A stretch of DNA of 22,651 bases from an uncultured Mycoplasmatota bacterium (GCA_900546715.1 UREA01000024.1:1-22651), one strand, 5' to 3'. Positions 1-7,987 are shown, counted from the stretch's first letter. Notes: a model not told the origin generated them from the sequence alone. A program made the numbers and translations.

Positions 1-24
1 CAATAGTGAAATTTTTGAAATTTT

Positions 25-115
25 ACCAATTTTTAAAATTAAAGCCATTTTTGGCATTTTTTTTGAAAAAATTGCCATTTTTTTTAAAAAAACGGCCTCA
101 AAATTTAAAATTGGT
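25..115. repeat. Nested inverted repeats upstream of ssb
   Basis: Outer arms ACCAATTTT (25-33) and AAAATTGGT (107-115) are exact complements. Inside lie a GCCA/TGGC mini-hairpin (44-55) and a hairpin with GCC and GGC ends (74-96) joined by facing T and A tracts. The stretch 1-118 shows no credible ORF. It could be a terminator region of an upstream gene beyond the window, or a regulatory site of ssb. Nothing shows which. Confidence 0.4.
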
Positions 116-118
116 GAT

Positions 119-147
119 TTGCATTTATTTTGATTTATTGCTACAGT
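119..147 (+). promoter_or_regulatory. Candidate promoter of ssb
   Basis: A -35-like TTGCAT (119-124) is separated by 17 bases from TACAGT (142-147), which carries an upstream TG (extended -10). Transcription would start near 154, only a few bases before the ribosome binding site AAAGGAGGG (155-163). Predicted by eye only. Confidence 0.4.
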
Positions 148-169
148 TATAGCGAAAGGAGGGATATTT

Positions 170-514
170 TTGAATCAAGTAGTTTTGGTAGGTCGTCTTA
201 CAGACAAACCAGTCGTTATTGAATCAGAAAACGGCAAGAAATATACTACAATTGTTCTAGCAGTTCAAAGAGCATTTAAAAATTCTGAAGGCAAATTTGA
301 AACAGATTTTTTTAGATGTGTCCTATGGAACGGTATAGCAGCAAATACTAGTGAGTATTGTCAAGCTGGTGATGTTATTGGCATCAAAGGTCGTTTGCAA
401 ACAAGAAGTTATGAAACGCCAGAAAAAGAAATTAAATATATCACCGAAGTAATCGCTGAAAGAGTCACATTTTTAGCCAAAAGTAACAAAGATAATCAAG
501 AAAATGCAAAATAG
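170..514 (+). CDS. ssb: Short single-stranded DNA-binding protein
   Basis: SSB protects single-stranded DNA in replication, repair and transformation. The 114-residue product begins MNQVVLVGRLT, the usual first strand of the SSB OB-fold, and retains FFRCVLWN and GDVIGIKGRLQTRSYE, so the OB-fold (about residues 1-105) is complete. It ends at NQENAK and lacks the long linker and acidic tip (DDDIPF-like) by which the replicative SSB recruits partners; in length and shape it resembles Bacillus SsbB/YwpH. The start is TTG, chosen because a strong AAAGGAGGG lies 6 bases upstream and the OB-fold starts there. It stands alone, without rpsF or rpsR, so it is probably an accessory rather than the housekeeping SSB (inference). 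Confidence 0.93.
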   Translation: MNQVVLVGRLTDKPVVIESENGKKYTTIVLAVQRAFKNSEGKFETDFFRCVLWNGIAANTSEYCQAGDVIGIKGRLQTRSYETPEKEIKYITEVIAERVTFLAKSNKDNQENAK

Positions 515-534
515 GTTTACATAAGGTAGAAAAG

Positions 535-564
535 TTGCAATAATGCTAATTACTTATGTATACT
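535..564 (+). promoter_or_regulatory. Candidate promoter of XRE regulator
   Basis: TTGCAA (535-540), 18 bases, then TATACT (559-564). The predicted transcript starts close to AGGTGAT (573-579), leaving a very short leader before the ATG at 585. Confidence 0.5.
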
Positions 565-584
565 AATGGCATAGGTGATTAATT

Positions 585-944
585 ATGCTAAAAGGTGACA
601 GACTTAAAAATGCGAGATTAGAGAAGGGGCTAACCCAAGAAGAATTAGGTTCTTTAGTTGGAGTAGGTAAGTCAGCGATTTGTTGTTATGAAAAAGAAAC
701 AAGAAATCCAAGCTTAGAAACCATTATTGAATTCATGCAAATTTTAGGAGTGAGTTCCGATTATTTATTAGGTACCGACAATTTAATTAAAGTTGTCGAT
801 AATGATAAAATGCCAGAATACAGGACTATGACTAAAGAAGAAGTAATGTTTATTGATGAGCTTAGAAAAGATAAGTTAGTCTATGAAATATTATTTGAAG
901 ATCCTAAAAGAGGCTCTGATTTAGTCAAAAAAAGAATTGGTTAG
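585..944 (+). CDS. XRE/Cro-C1 family transcriptional regulator
   Basis: A 119-residue DNA-binding protein. Residues about 6-62 form a Cro/C1 HTH: RLKNARLEKGLTQEELGSLV is helices 1-2, the following VGKSAICCYEKETRNPS is the recognition helix and turn, and VSSDYLLGTDN is the typical end of this domain in Firmicutes. The rest (about 65-119) is a charged helical tail with no recognised ligand domain. It has its own promoter and an AGGTGAT ribosome binding site 6 bases before ATG, and is closed by a perfect terminator, so it is a single-gene unit. Its target is unknown. Confidence 0.85.
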   Translation: MLKGDRLKNARLEKGLTQEELGSLVGVGKSAICCYEKETRNPSLETIIEFMQILGVSSDYLLGTDNLIKVVDNDKMPEYRTMTKEEVMFIDELRKDKLVYEILFEDPKRGSDLVKKRIG

Positions 945-976
945 AACTAATTGTAAATTTACAATTAGTTTTTTAA
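945..976 (+). terminator. Rho-independent terminator after XRE gene
   Basis: A perfect 13-bp dyad (AACTAATTGTAAA, 945-957, with its complement 958-970) begins right after the TAG stop and runs into six T. The loop is minimal, so the ends of the stem must open; the T-run makes termination likely on the + strand. Confidence 0.75.
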
Positions 977-1019
977 TATTTAAAAATTTTAACTCATATA
1001 TTTTAATGGGTGAAGTAAT

Positions 1020-1805
1020 TTGAAAATTTTTAGAAACATTGGTCTCTTGGCAATAGTGGCTTTTAGTTTTTTTTATACGGAAAAAATAGCTAATTATGTT
1101 TTAGAAAATAATGAGTTATATAAAACAATTGATGATGTCAAAGAAGATTATACAGTATCAAGTATTGATGCCGAAATTTATGGAGATTATATTATACCAG
1201 GTTTAAATGGTTTAGAAGTAAATGTTAAGGATAGTTATTTTAATATGAAGAGCTTAGATGTTTTTAATGAATATTATTTGCTTTATGATGTTGTTTATCC
1301 TAGTATTTCTATTAACGATAATAAAGATAAAATTATTACCGGAGGAAATAGTAAAAAACAAAGTGTTTCTTTTATATTAGAATATGATGAAAATATAATA
1401 AACTATTTTACTCAAAATAATATAGATGCCAGCGTTTTAGTAGATATAAATACATTTGATAGTAATTGCAGTTTAGAACAATTAAATAACGACATCGAAA
1501 ATTTTAAAGATTTAGATACTTTAATAAATAAATATCAAAATAATGCTAATATTTGTTATGTTAATGATAATAATTTAAATATATGTAAAGAAAATAATAA
1601 ATATTTAGTACAAACTGAAAATATTATCAATAATAATACCATATTAAACATTAAAAATAATATAGCTAGTGGTAATATTTATTATATAAATAAAAATACA
1701 GATGTAAAGAGTATTGGATTAATAATCAATAGTGTTTTATATAAAGATTTAGATATAGTACGAATAAGTGAACTAATTAGTGAAGAAAATATTGAAAATA
1801 ATTAG
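1020..1805 (+). CDS. Membrane-anchored extracellular protein, weak polysaccharide-deacetylase likeness
   Basis: A 261-residue protein of unknown function. Residues about 6-20 (NIGLLAIVAFSFFY) are a single hydrophobic segment without a lipobox, so an uncleaved N-terminal anchor or signal peptide with the rest outside is likely. Around residues 111-140 a KKQSVSFILEYDE stretch followed by a hydrophilic NNIDASVLVD recalls the first strand and ATFFV segment of polysaccharide deacetylases, and LDIVRISELISE near the end recalls their last helix. The catalytic D-D-H-H residues are not visible, so at best this is a degenerate relative. Very rich in Asn and Ile. The start is TTG with GGGTGA 6 bases upstream. 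It directly precedes the RNase J gene, which has its own promoter. Confidence 0.6.
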   Translation: MKIFRNIGLLAIVAFSFFYTEKIANYVLENNELYKTIDDVKEDYTVSSIDAEIYGDYIIPGLNGLEVNVKDSYFNMKSLDVFNEYYLLYDVVYPSISINDNKDKIITGGNSKKQSVSFILEYDENIINYFTQNNIDASVLVDINTFDSNCSLEQLNNDIENFKDLDTLINKYQNNANICYVNDNNLNICKENNKYLVQTENIINNNTILNIKNNIASGNIYYINKNTDVKSIGLIINSVLYKDLDIVRISELISEENIENN

Positions 1806-1820
1806 AATATTTGGTATAAT
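1792..1820 (+). promoter_or_regulatory. Strong candidate promoter of RNase J-like gene
   Basis: TTGAAA (1792-1797), 17 bases, TATAAT (1815-1820) preceded by TGG, which gives an extended -10. It overlaps the end of the upstream gene and predicts a leader of about 90 bases before the TTG at 1919. A second TTGACA at 1843-1848 has no well-spaced -10. Confidence 0.65.
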
Positions 1821-1918
1821 TTAATTACTGAAAGAACTTATATTGACAAATTATTTATTAACTTTTTTTGCTTATAAAAGATAATTTAGTATGGGTTTTA
1901 GAAATGGATGTGATAATA

Positions 1919-3553
1919 TTGAGTAAAATAAAAATATTTGGTCTTGGAGGACTTTCAGAAAGTGGTAAAAACTCTTATGTTGTTGAAGTAGATAATGATA
2001 TATTTGTTTTTGATGCTGGTATTAAATTTGCTAGTGGTAATTTGCTTGGCATTGATTATATTGTCCCAGATTTTAGTTATTTAGTAAAAAATAGAAAAAG
2101 GATTAAAGGATTATTCATAACTCATGGACACAAAGAAAATATGGGAGCAGTAAAAGATTTAATAGAGGATATACCAGAACTTAAAATTTATGCTACAAAC
2201 TATACAAAATTTGAACTTATAGAGGATGGGGTTAATGAAGAGAATATAGTTTTAATTAAACCACATAAAAAAATAAATTTTGGAAATATTTCTATTTTTC
2301 CGATTGCTGTATCTCACAGTGCTCCAGATGCAGTAATGTTTGTTATTAACACAAAAGATGGAGCAATTGCTTATACTGGTGATTTTATTATCGATCCAAG
2401 TATGAGTGGGGCATATGATATGGATTTAGGTAAAATTGCTTATGTTGGTAAACAAGGAGTACTATGTCTTTTATCTGAGTCATCTTTTGCTGAAAAGAGT
2501 GGTCACACATCTCCTAAACATCGTTTAATAGATTTTTATAGTAGTGTAATTAATCATCATGATAAAAGAATTTTATTCTCTGTTTTGCCGGATCATCTTT
2601 ATACTATTGCAGAAATTTTTGAAGCGGCTTCTAATAGCCATAGAAAAATAGTAATAATGGGTAAGAGATTACAAAATGTTGTTAATTTTAGTAAAAAAGA
2701 AGGATATTTAGATTTTAATTCTGAAATTCTTGGAGATTTATCTAATATAAATGATGACAATGCAATTTTGTTAATAATGGATGATAAAACAACACCATAT
2801 GCTAATATTAGTAAAATTTTAAATGGCTATGATAAATATGTAACTTTAAAAAATACTGATACCATTGTTTTTGCGGAACCAAGATATGATAGTACTGAAA
2901 AAATATTAGTAAGATTACAAAATGAATTATCTATGTTTGGTTGTGATATTGAAACAATTCCTAAAGATAAAGAGATACTTCATCATGCTTCCCGCGAAGA
3001 TTTAATGATTATGATAAAACTAATTAATCCTAAATACTATATGCCTGTTAAAGGTGAATATCGTTATATGGTAAATAATGCTGATATTGCAAGTACCTTA
3101 AAAATACCTGAAAGTAATATTTTACTTAAACAAAATGGAGATGTTGTAACCTTTGAAGATGGCAAATTAATTGATAATTTTGCTCGTGTAAAGGTTGATG
3201 ATGTTTTAATTGATGGTTCAAGCAATGATGATGTTGGAGATTTAGTAATTAAAGATAGAGAAATGTTATCTGAAAATGGTATAGTTTTAATTAGTGCCAC
3301 AATTGATAAAAGAGATAAAGTATTAATTGTTGGTCCTGAGGTTACCACAAGAGGATTCATCTATGTTAAAGATTCACAAGATATGATTAAAGAAATAAAA
3401 CATATTTGTGAAGAAATCATTAATAGTAATATAACTCCAAAATATGTTGATTTTAATCAAATAAAAGTTGAAATTAGAGAAAAATTAGGAGACTACCTAT
3501 ATCAAGAAACAGAATGTAAACCAATGATTATAGCAGTAATTCAAGAAGTATAA
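1919..3553 (+). CDS. RNase J family protein with degenerate metal site (J2-like)
   Basis: RNase J enzymes are metallo-beta-lactamase/beta-CASP nucleases with 5'-3' exo- and endonuclease activity on RNA; in Bacillota an active J1 usually pairs with a weakly active J2. The product (544 residues from the TTG at 1919) shows the full family layout: N-terminal beta-lactamase part, beta-CASP insert (about 205-350) and C-terminal domain ending in EIREKLGDYLYQET. The metal motif normally HGHEDH reads HGHKEN (69-74), H133 and D155 (TGDF) remain, and the normally HGEYR site reads KGEYR (K378). Three of the seven expected ligands are therefore changed, which suggests a non-catalytic or weak partner subunit. 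The start follows the MSKIKIFGLGG family N-terminus and a GATGTGAT site; the longer reading frame from 1868 lacks a binding site. Followed by a terminator. Confidence 0.9.
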   Translation: MSKIKIFGLGGLSESGKNSYVVEVDNDIFVFDAGIKFASGNLLGIDYIVPDFSYLVKNRKRIKGLFITHGHKENMGAVKDLIEDIPELKIYATNYTKFELIEDGVNEENIVLIKPHKKINFGNISIFPIAVSHSAPDAVMFVINTKDGAIAYTGDFIIDPSMSGAYDMDLGKIAYVGKQGVLCLLSESSFAEKSGHTSPKHRLIDFYSSVINHHDKRILFSVLPDHLYTIAEIFEAASNSHRKIVIMGKRLQNVVNFSKKEGYLDFNSEILGDLSNINDDNAILLIMDDKTTPYANISKILNGYDKYVTLKNTDTIVFAEPRYDSTEKILVRLQNELSMFGCDIETIPKDKEILHHASREDLMIMIKLINPKYYMPVKGEYRYMVNNADIASTLKIPESNILLKQNGDVVTFEDGKLIDNFARVKVDDVLIDGSSNDDVGDLVIKDREMLSENGIVLISATIDKRDKVLIVGPEVTTRGFIYVKDSQDMIKEIKHICEEIINSNITPKYVDFNQIKVEIREKLGDYLYQETECKPMIIAVIQEV

Positions 3554-3578
3554 GAATCTAAAAATAGATTCTTTTTTT
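3553..3578 (+). terminator. Terminator of RNase J-like gene
   Basis: AGAATCTA (3553-3560), loop AAAA, TAGATTCT (3565-3572), then a run of seven T. It begins at the stop codon. Confidence 0.85.
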
Positions 3579-3581
3579 GCA

Positions 3582-3608
3582 TGAAAAAACAAGCGTTTAA
3601 GCTTGTTA
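3582..3608 (-). terminator. Terminator of tRNA-Asn
   Basis: On the minus strand AACAAGC, a six-base loop and GCTTGTT (arms 3588-3594 and 3601-3607) are followed by a T-run. It lies about 10 bases beyond the encoded CCA end of the tRNA. Confidence 0.8.
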
Positions 3609-3617
3609 ATTTTTAAA

Positions 3618-3693
3618 TGGCGCCCAATGTAGGACTCGAACCTACGACCTAACGGTTAACAGCCGTGCGCTCTACCGACTGAGCTAATTGGGC
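3618..3693 (-). tRNA. tRNA-Asn (anticodon GTT)
   Basis: The minus strand reads GCCCAAT for the 5' acceptor strand and ATTGGGC G CCA at the 3' end (76 bases, CCA encoded). The D-arm GCTCAGTCGGTAGAGC, the anticodon loop CTGTTAA with anticodon GTT, and the T-loop GTTCGAGTCC are all present. The acceptor stem pairs without a mismatch. It decodes AAC/AAT. It has a near-consensus promoter upstream and its own terminator. Confidence 0.97.
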
Positions 3694-3704
3694 ATTACTC
3701 CATT

Positions 3705-3733
3705 AGTATATACAAAATTGGGGTAATTGTCAA
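3705..3733 (-). promoter_or_regulatory. Promoter of tRNA-Asn
   Basis: On the minus strand TTGACA (3728-3733), exactly 17 bases, TATACT (3705-3710), 12 bases before the tRNA 5' end. Close to sigma-A consensus, as expected for a stable RNA. Confidence 0.85.
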
Positions 3734-3761
3734 TTAGTTTTAAGAAGTTTTTTGTATTTTA

Positions 3762-3790
3762 TGGACTTTATTAGCTTAATTTGGTAAAAT
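3762..3790 (+). promoter_or_regulatory. Candidate promoter of the membrane protein-glycosyltransferase-AAA operon
   Basis: TGGACT (3762-3767), 17 bases, TAAAAT (3785-3790) with TGG just before it (extended -10). It overlaps the ATG at 3789, which argues that translation starts downstream at 3813. Confidence 0.5.
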
Positions 3791-3812
3791 GAATATAGGT
3801 TTAGGGATAGGT

Positions 3813-4457
3813 ATGGAAAAAAATTTAGAAAAAGATGTAAAAAACATTTATAATTTATTTTGGATTTTTATCTTTGGTTCTGTTGCTGGTTGGTTTATCG
3901 AAGGCTTGTGGACTTTTTTTAAAAAGGGAGTTTTAATAAATCATTCTGCAGTAGCAATAGGGCCGTTTAATATGGCATATGGTCTAGGTGCTATAGTTTT
4001 AACTTTGCTATTATATAAAAGAACCAAAGATAAAGTATTGAAATTATTTATACTAGGCTTTCTTGGTGGAACAATTTTAGAATATATTATGAGTTTAGGA
4101 ATGGAATTTGTTTTAGGTTTTTCGGCTTGGAATTATTCCTCTAAATTCTGGAATCTAAATGGTCGTGTTAGTTTGCTTTATTCTATTTGTTGGGGTATTT
4201 TAGCAATCATTTGGGTTAAACTGCTTCCTTATATAATAAAGTTTATTAAAAAGATGGATTTTAATATAGGTAAGAAAATGGCATATGTTTTAACAGTTTT
4301 CCTTATTTGTGATATGATTTTTACTTATGTTGCCTTAGATCGTTCTAGAGAAGAGGATAAAGGCATACCACCCGCAAATAAATTTGAAGAATTATTAGAT
4401 GAAACATTTAATAAAGAGTTTTTGCAGAATATGTTTAATAATAATTGGAGTAAGTGA
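3813..4457 (+). CDS. PF06541-type putative ABC transporter permease (multi-pass membrane protein)
   Basis: A 214-residue membrane protein of the family labelled 'putative ABC-transporter type IV' (PF06541); no transport activity is established and no ATPase of ABC type is next to it. The family core is visible: FGSVAGWFIEGLWTFFKKG with helix 1, GPFNMAYGLGAI, then GFLGGTILEYIMSLGMEFVLGF and WNLNGRVSLLYSICWGILA. About five helices are followed by a polar cytosolic tail. The ATG at 3813 is preferred because AGGGAT lies 5 bases upstream, while the earlier ATG (3789) sits in the -10 box. First gene of an operon; the next start follows its stop by one base. Confidence 0.8.
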   Translation: MEKNLEKDVKNIYNLFWIFIFGSVAGWFIEGLWTFFKKGVLINHSAVAIGPFNMAYGLGAIVLTLLLYKRTKDKVLKLFILGFLGGTILEYIMSLGMEFVLGFSAWNYSSKFWNLNGRVSLLYSICWGILAIIWVKLLPYIIKFIKKMDFNIGKKMAYVLTVFLICDMIFTYVALDRSREEDKGIPPANKFEELLDETFNKEFLQNMFNNNWSK

Positions 4458-4458
4458 T

Positions 4459-5550
4459 ATGAAAATAGTTGTGTTTACTTGTAGCACCGGCGGAGGACAT
4501 AACGCTTGTGCAAAATATATTAAAGAAGAATTTAATTTAAATGGGATTGAATGTGATGTTAAGGATTATTTTGAACTTATAGGTCCGAAAGCATCTAGTA
4601 TGGCTGAAAAAATATATTTAGATTCTACTAAGGGTAAGGGAAGTATCTTCGGTGGAGTCTATAAACTTGGAGAACTTTATAGTAAGACAAATATTCCTAG
4701 TCCTGTATATGGTCTTAATATGCTTGTTAAAGATAAATTAAAGAATTTTTTGAAAGAAAATGGTTATACTCTAGCTATGGGAACCCATTTATTTCCATGT
4801 CTTGCTTTAACTAAATTAAAAAAAGAAGAACCAATTCATTTTATCAATGTTGCAACAGATTATGCCTGCATTCCTTTTTGGGAGGAAACAAATCCTGATG
4901 CTTTTGTAATTCCAAGTGTCTTATTACGAGAAGAATTTGTTAAAAAAGGTATCCCTGGTGAAGTAATTTTACCATTTGGTATACCTGTTGCTACAACTTT
5001 TATTAATGCACGTGTTGCTGAAGATTTACCAAAAGATAAAGATATTGTTTTAATTGCCTCAGGTAGTATGGGTTTTGGTGATTTAAGAAGTGTAGTTTTA
5101 AATTTACTTTCCCAAATTCCTAATGTTTATTTTGTCGTAGTCTGCGGCAATAACAAAAAGTTAGAAGAAGATTTAAAAAGTATTAATAATCCTAATTTAA
5201 TAGTCCGCGGATTTATTAATAATATGAATGAATATATAAAGTCTAGTAAAATAGTAATAACTAAACCTGGAGGGCTAACAACTACGGAAGTTGCAGTTAT
5301 GAATAAGCCTTTAATTCATATTAATCCGATACCGGGGGTAGAAGATTATAATGCTAGTTTTTTTGCAAATAATAATATGAGTCTTCGGGTTAACAATATT
5401 AGTGATTTAGCTAATGCTGTAGGAAGATTACTATTAGATGTTAATTTAAGGAATGAAATGATTCAAAATCAAAGTAAATATATAAATAAAAACAGCGCTA
5501 CTGATTTAGTTAGATATGTAATGGAAAATTATGGGAGTGAACAATTATGA
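4459..5550 (+). CDS. MGDG synthase/UgtP-type diacylglycerol glycosyltransferase
   Basis: A 363-residue GT-B enzyme, probably adding sugar to diacylglycerol to make membrane glycolipids at the cytoplasmic face. The N-terminal MGDG_synth domain (PF06925) is marked by FTCSTGGGHNACA at residues 6-18, the acceptor-binding loop. The C-terminal glycosyltransferase-28-like domain carries IASGSMGFGD, the IVRGFINNM segment and the donor-sugar motif KPGGLTTTE. The start ATG is set by GGAG 9 bases upstream and by one-base spacing after the previous stop; a longer frame opening at 4399 lies inside the previous gene. It overlaps the following ATPase gene by ATGA. Donor sugar and lipid acceptor cannot be read from sequence. 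Confidence 0.88.
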   Translation: MKIVVFTCSTGGGHNACAKYIKEEFNLNGIECDVKDYFELIGPKASSMAEKIYLDSTKGKGSIFGGVYKLGELYSKTNIPSPVYGLNMLVKDKLKNFLKENGYTLAMGTHLFPCLALTKLKKEEPIHFINVATDYACIPFWEETNPDAFVIPSVLLREEFVKKGIPGEVILPFGIPVATTFINARVAEDLPKDKDIVLIASGSMGFGDLRSVVLNLLSQIPNVYFVVVCGNNKKLEEDLKSINNPNLIVRGFINNMNEYIKSSKIVITKPGGLTTTEVAVMNKPLIHINPIPGVEDYNASFFANNNMSLRVNNISDLANAVGRLLLDVNLRNEMIQNQSKYINKNSATDLVRYVMENYGSEQL

Positions 5551-6467
5551 ATGAAGAAAAAATAAGTATGTTAGAGCGTTATGGCGAAGATTTAACTAAA
5601 AAAGAATATATTACGGATCCAGCCATAGCCAGAGATGAAGAAATAAAACAAGTAATTTTAACTCTTTTAACACCAGAAAAAAGTGCTTTACTTGTTGGTA
5701 AGCCAGGGATTGGTAAAACTGCTATAGTTGAAGGTCTTGCTTATCGCATTCAAAAAAATGATGTACCAGATGCCTTAAAAGGTTGGTCATTAATTAAGGT
5801 AAATATCACTAGTTTAATTGGTTCAACCAATAGTGAAGGACAAATAGAAAATAGAATTGATTTATTAGTTAGAGAATTAAGTGAAAGACTAAATACTATT
5901 ATTTTTATTGATGAAACTCATCTTTTAGTTAATAAATCTGGTGGTCTAGATTTTGCTAATATGTTAAAAGCGGGTCTAGATAGAGGAACAATCAAAATGA
6001 TTGGGGCAACAACTACAGAAGAATATGAACAATATATTTTAAGAGATAGAGCTTTCTTGAGAAGATTTCAAAAAATTGATGTTTTAGAAGCTGACAAACC
6101 AACAGTTGTTAAAATACTTATGGGAACTATTCCAAAACTAGAAAAACAAATTGGAGTTAAACTTAATTATCAACCATTTGTTGTTGAAAAAATTATGGCT
6201 TTTATTGTGGAAATGACTGATGAATACAAAAGAGTTTATGAAGTTGCTAGTAGATACCCTGATATTTGTTTAACTATTGTTGCTAATGCTTTTACCTATG
6301 CTTTGTATGATAATGAACATGTTGTTACTATGAAGCATTTTTATAAAGCAATTTGTAATGCTAAAAATATTTATGAAGATGCCAAGAAAAAAGAAATTGA
6401 AAGATTTAAAACAACTTTTGCAGATATGCTTGTCTCTGAAGGTGTTGATTTATCAGACACTGATTAA
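5547..6467 (+). CDS. Single-ring Clp-D1-like AAA ATPase
   Basis: A 306-residue AAA protein resembling only the first ATPase ring (D1) of ClpA/B/C. Walker A is GKPGIGKT (51-58), Walker B IIFIDE (118-123), sensor 1 lies in IGATTTEEY (152-160), and arginine-finger candidates are in RDRAFLRRF (166-174). There is no Clp N-domain, no D2 ring and no ClpP-docking loop. The usual aromatic pore-loop (KYRG-like) is replaced by GSTNSEGQIENR, so classical polypeptide threading is doubtful. It starts inside the glycosyltransferase stop (ATGA overlap) and is translationally coupled to it. It may be a remodelling factor for a membrane or glycolipid partner (inference), or an orphan Clp relative. Confidence 0.85.
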   Translation: MNEEKISMLERYGEDLTKKEYITDPAIARDEEIKQVILTLLTPEKSALLVGKPGIGKTAIVEGLAYRIQKNDVPDALKGWSLIKVNITSLIGSTNSEGQIENRIDLLVRELSERLNTIIFIDETHLLVNKSGGLDFANMLKAGLDRGTIKMIGATTTEEYEQYILRDRAFLRRFQKIDVLEADKPTVVKILMGTIPKLEKQIGVKLNYQPFVVEKIMAFIVEMTDEYKRVYEVASRYPDICLTIVANAFTYALYDNEHVVTMKHFYKAICNAKNIYEDAKKKEIERFKTTFADMLVSEGVDLSDTD

Positions 6468-7987
6468 AGTTCACTAAATTCATTAAAAGAATTAGTGAAT
6501 TTTTTTTCTTCATTAATAATTAAATGAGTTGTTGTAAGTAACATACTAGCAATGGATGATGCATTAATTAATGCATCAACTAAAACCTTTTTACTATCAA
6601 TAACATTAGTGTTATTTTTTTCTTCAAAAGTATTATTTTTAACATTATAAACAACATTAAAATCATTATCTTTAATATATTTATATATTTCAGTATAATT
6701 AATAGCATTATTTTCAAGTATTTGTTTAAATGGAGAGGCTAGGGCTTCTTTTATTATTTTATCAGCACTAGTTGTAATGTTTAATTCATCACTTATCTTT
6801 AAATAAGGAATACCCCCACCCATAAGAATACCATCACTTGCCGAGTATATTGCACTCAAGGCATCATCAAAACGCATTTTCCGCTCTCTTCGCTCTAATG
6901 TAGTATTTCCTCCGACATAGATAATGCCATAATTATTTTCTAATTTACTTAATCTATTTTTTAATAAATCTAGTTCATATTCTTTAGTTTCATTCTTTAT
7001 TTCTTCTTTTAGCTCATTTATTTTTCTATTTAAGATATTAGAATTATTTCCAATAAAAGTTATATTGTTTTTATCTAGTATTACTTTTTTTATTGTTCCA
7101 TAATTATTATTAACTCCCATTAAAGCTTGTAGGTCATCATTTATAGCAAATTTATTTATGCCTGCTTCATAATTGTTGATTAAAACTATTTTAGGTATAT
7201 CACTATCATTTATAGAGAGTATTTCATTAATAACTTGGTCACTAAAAGAATCAGCCATAATTATAAGGCTAGTATTTTTATTTAAACAATCATTTATATA
7301 TATTGCTAATTCTTCTAAATCATTAATACATTTTTCAAATATTAAAAGATTAGGATTATTAATAGTAATACTTTCTTTGTTTTTTAAAAAGTAGGGTGAA
7401 GCTAGATTAGAATCGATAAAATATCCAAGTAACTTTTCAGTATGATCTTCTAAAGTATCACTTTCCATAATTTTAATATTTTTAGATTTTTTAAGTTTTA
7501 AATAAAACTCTGTAATTAGTTTACCAATTTTTGTATCATTAGCAGAAATACTAGCTAAATTCATTAAATCTTTATCACTAGCATTAACTGATTCTTTATC
7601 AAGTAGATCTATTACTTGTTTAACACTTTCATCAATTTCTTGTTTAAGTTTTAGTGGATTATAACCATTTTTAATTTCTTTTAGACCATTTAAAAATATA
7701 CTTTCCAGTAAAACTATCGTAGTAGTTGTTCCATCACCAGCATCTTCGTTGGTTTTTAAGGCCGCTTCTTTGATGAGGGTAAGTATTGTATTAGATACTC
7801 CATCACTTGATGAGATAGCATCTGCAATAGTTACCCCATCATTAGTAATAAATGGTGGCATATTCATAGTGCTCACAATAACATTACTTCCTCTAGGTCC
7901 TATAGTAGTTTTAACAGTATCACTTATTAATTTAACACTTTCTTCTAAATAATTATATAATTCTGCACCTTTAATTACACTCTTCAT
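6464..7987 (-). CDS. Divergent GroEL-like chaperonin (cpn60 family)
   Basis: A 507-residue type I chaperonin relative. Nucleotide-site residues are kept: TTIGPRGSNV, ITNDGV (D50), DAGDGTTTT (D85) and the FDDAL segment matching the hydrolytic Asp of GroEL. LASPYFL matches the substrate-binding apical helix. The C-terminus ends KKFTNSFNEFSEL with no GGM tail, and the middle is strongly diverged and rich in Asn, Ile and Lys. No groES is adjacent. The ATG at 7987 is chosen because GGAGAG lies upstream and it overlaps the previous stop as ATGA; upstream in-frame codons lie in the previous gene. It is third in an operon with two DNA-repair-like genes, so it is probably a specialised paralogue rather than housekeeping groEL (inference). 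Its stop shares the bases TTAA with the convergent gene. Confidence 0.85.
   Translation of the reverse strand: MKSVIKGAELYNYLEESVKLISDTVKTTIGPRGSNVIVSTMNMPPFITNDGVTIADAISSSDGVSNTILTLIKEAALKTNEDAGDGTTTTIVLLESIFLNGLKEIKNGYNPLKLKQEIDESVKQVIDLLDKESVNASDKDLMNLASISANDTKIGKLITEFYLKLKKSKNIKIMESDTLEDHTEKLLGYFIDSNLASPYFLKNKESITINNPNLLIFEKCINDLEELAIYINDCLNKNTSLIIMADSFSDQVINEILSINDSDIPKIVLINNYEAGINKFAINDDLQALMGVNNNYGTIKKVILDKNNITFIGNNSNILNRKINELKEEIKNETKEYELDLLKNRLSKLENNYGIIYVGGNTTLERRERKMRFDDALSAIYSASDGILMGGGIPYLKISDELNITTSADKIIKEALASPFKQILENNAINYTEIYKYIKDNDFNVVYNVKNNTFEEKNNTNVIDSKKVLVDALINASSIASMLLTTTHLIINEEKKFTNSFNEFSEL
6470..6507 (+). terminator. Operon terminator lying inside the 3' end of the convergent gene
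   Basis: TTCACTAA (6470-6477) pairs with TTAGTGAA (6492-6499), extended by TTC/GAA past a bulged A, then eight T (6500-6507). It starts three bases after the AAA ATPase stop but is wholly within the coding end of the minus-strand GroEL-like gene. Confidence 0.8.

Noticed and set aside
1843..1848. TTGACA as the -35 of the RNase J gene
   Set aside because: No -10 at 16-18 bases; the TTGAAA/TATAAT pair upstream is much better.
3064..3360. Minus-strand frame within the RNase J gene
   Set aside because: Antisense shadow of a conserved coding region with no ribosome binding site or family likeness. The same applies to the frames antisense to the chaperonin, radical SAM, KilA-N, PE-Pol, Hsp20 and IclR genes.
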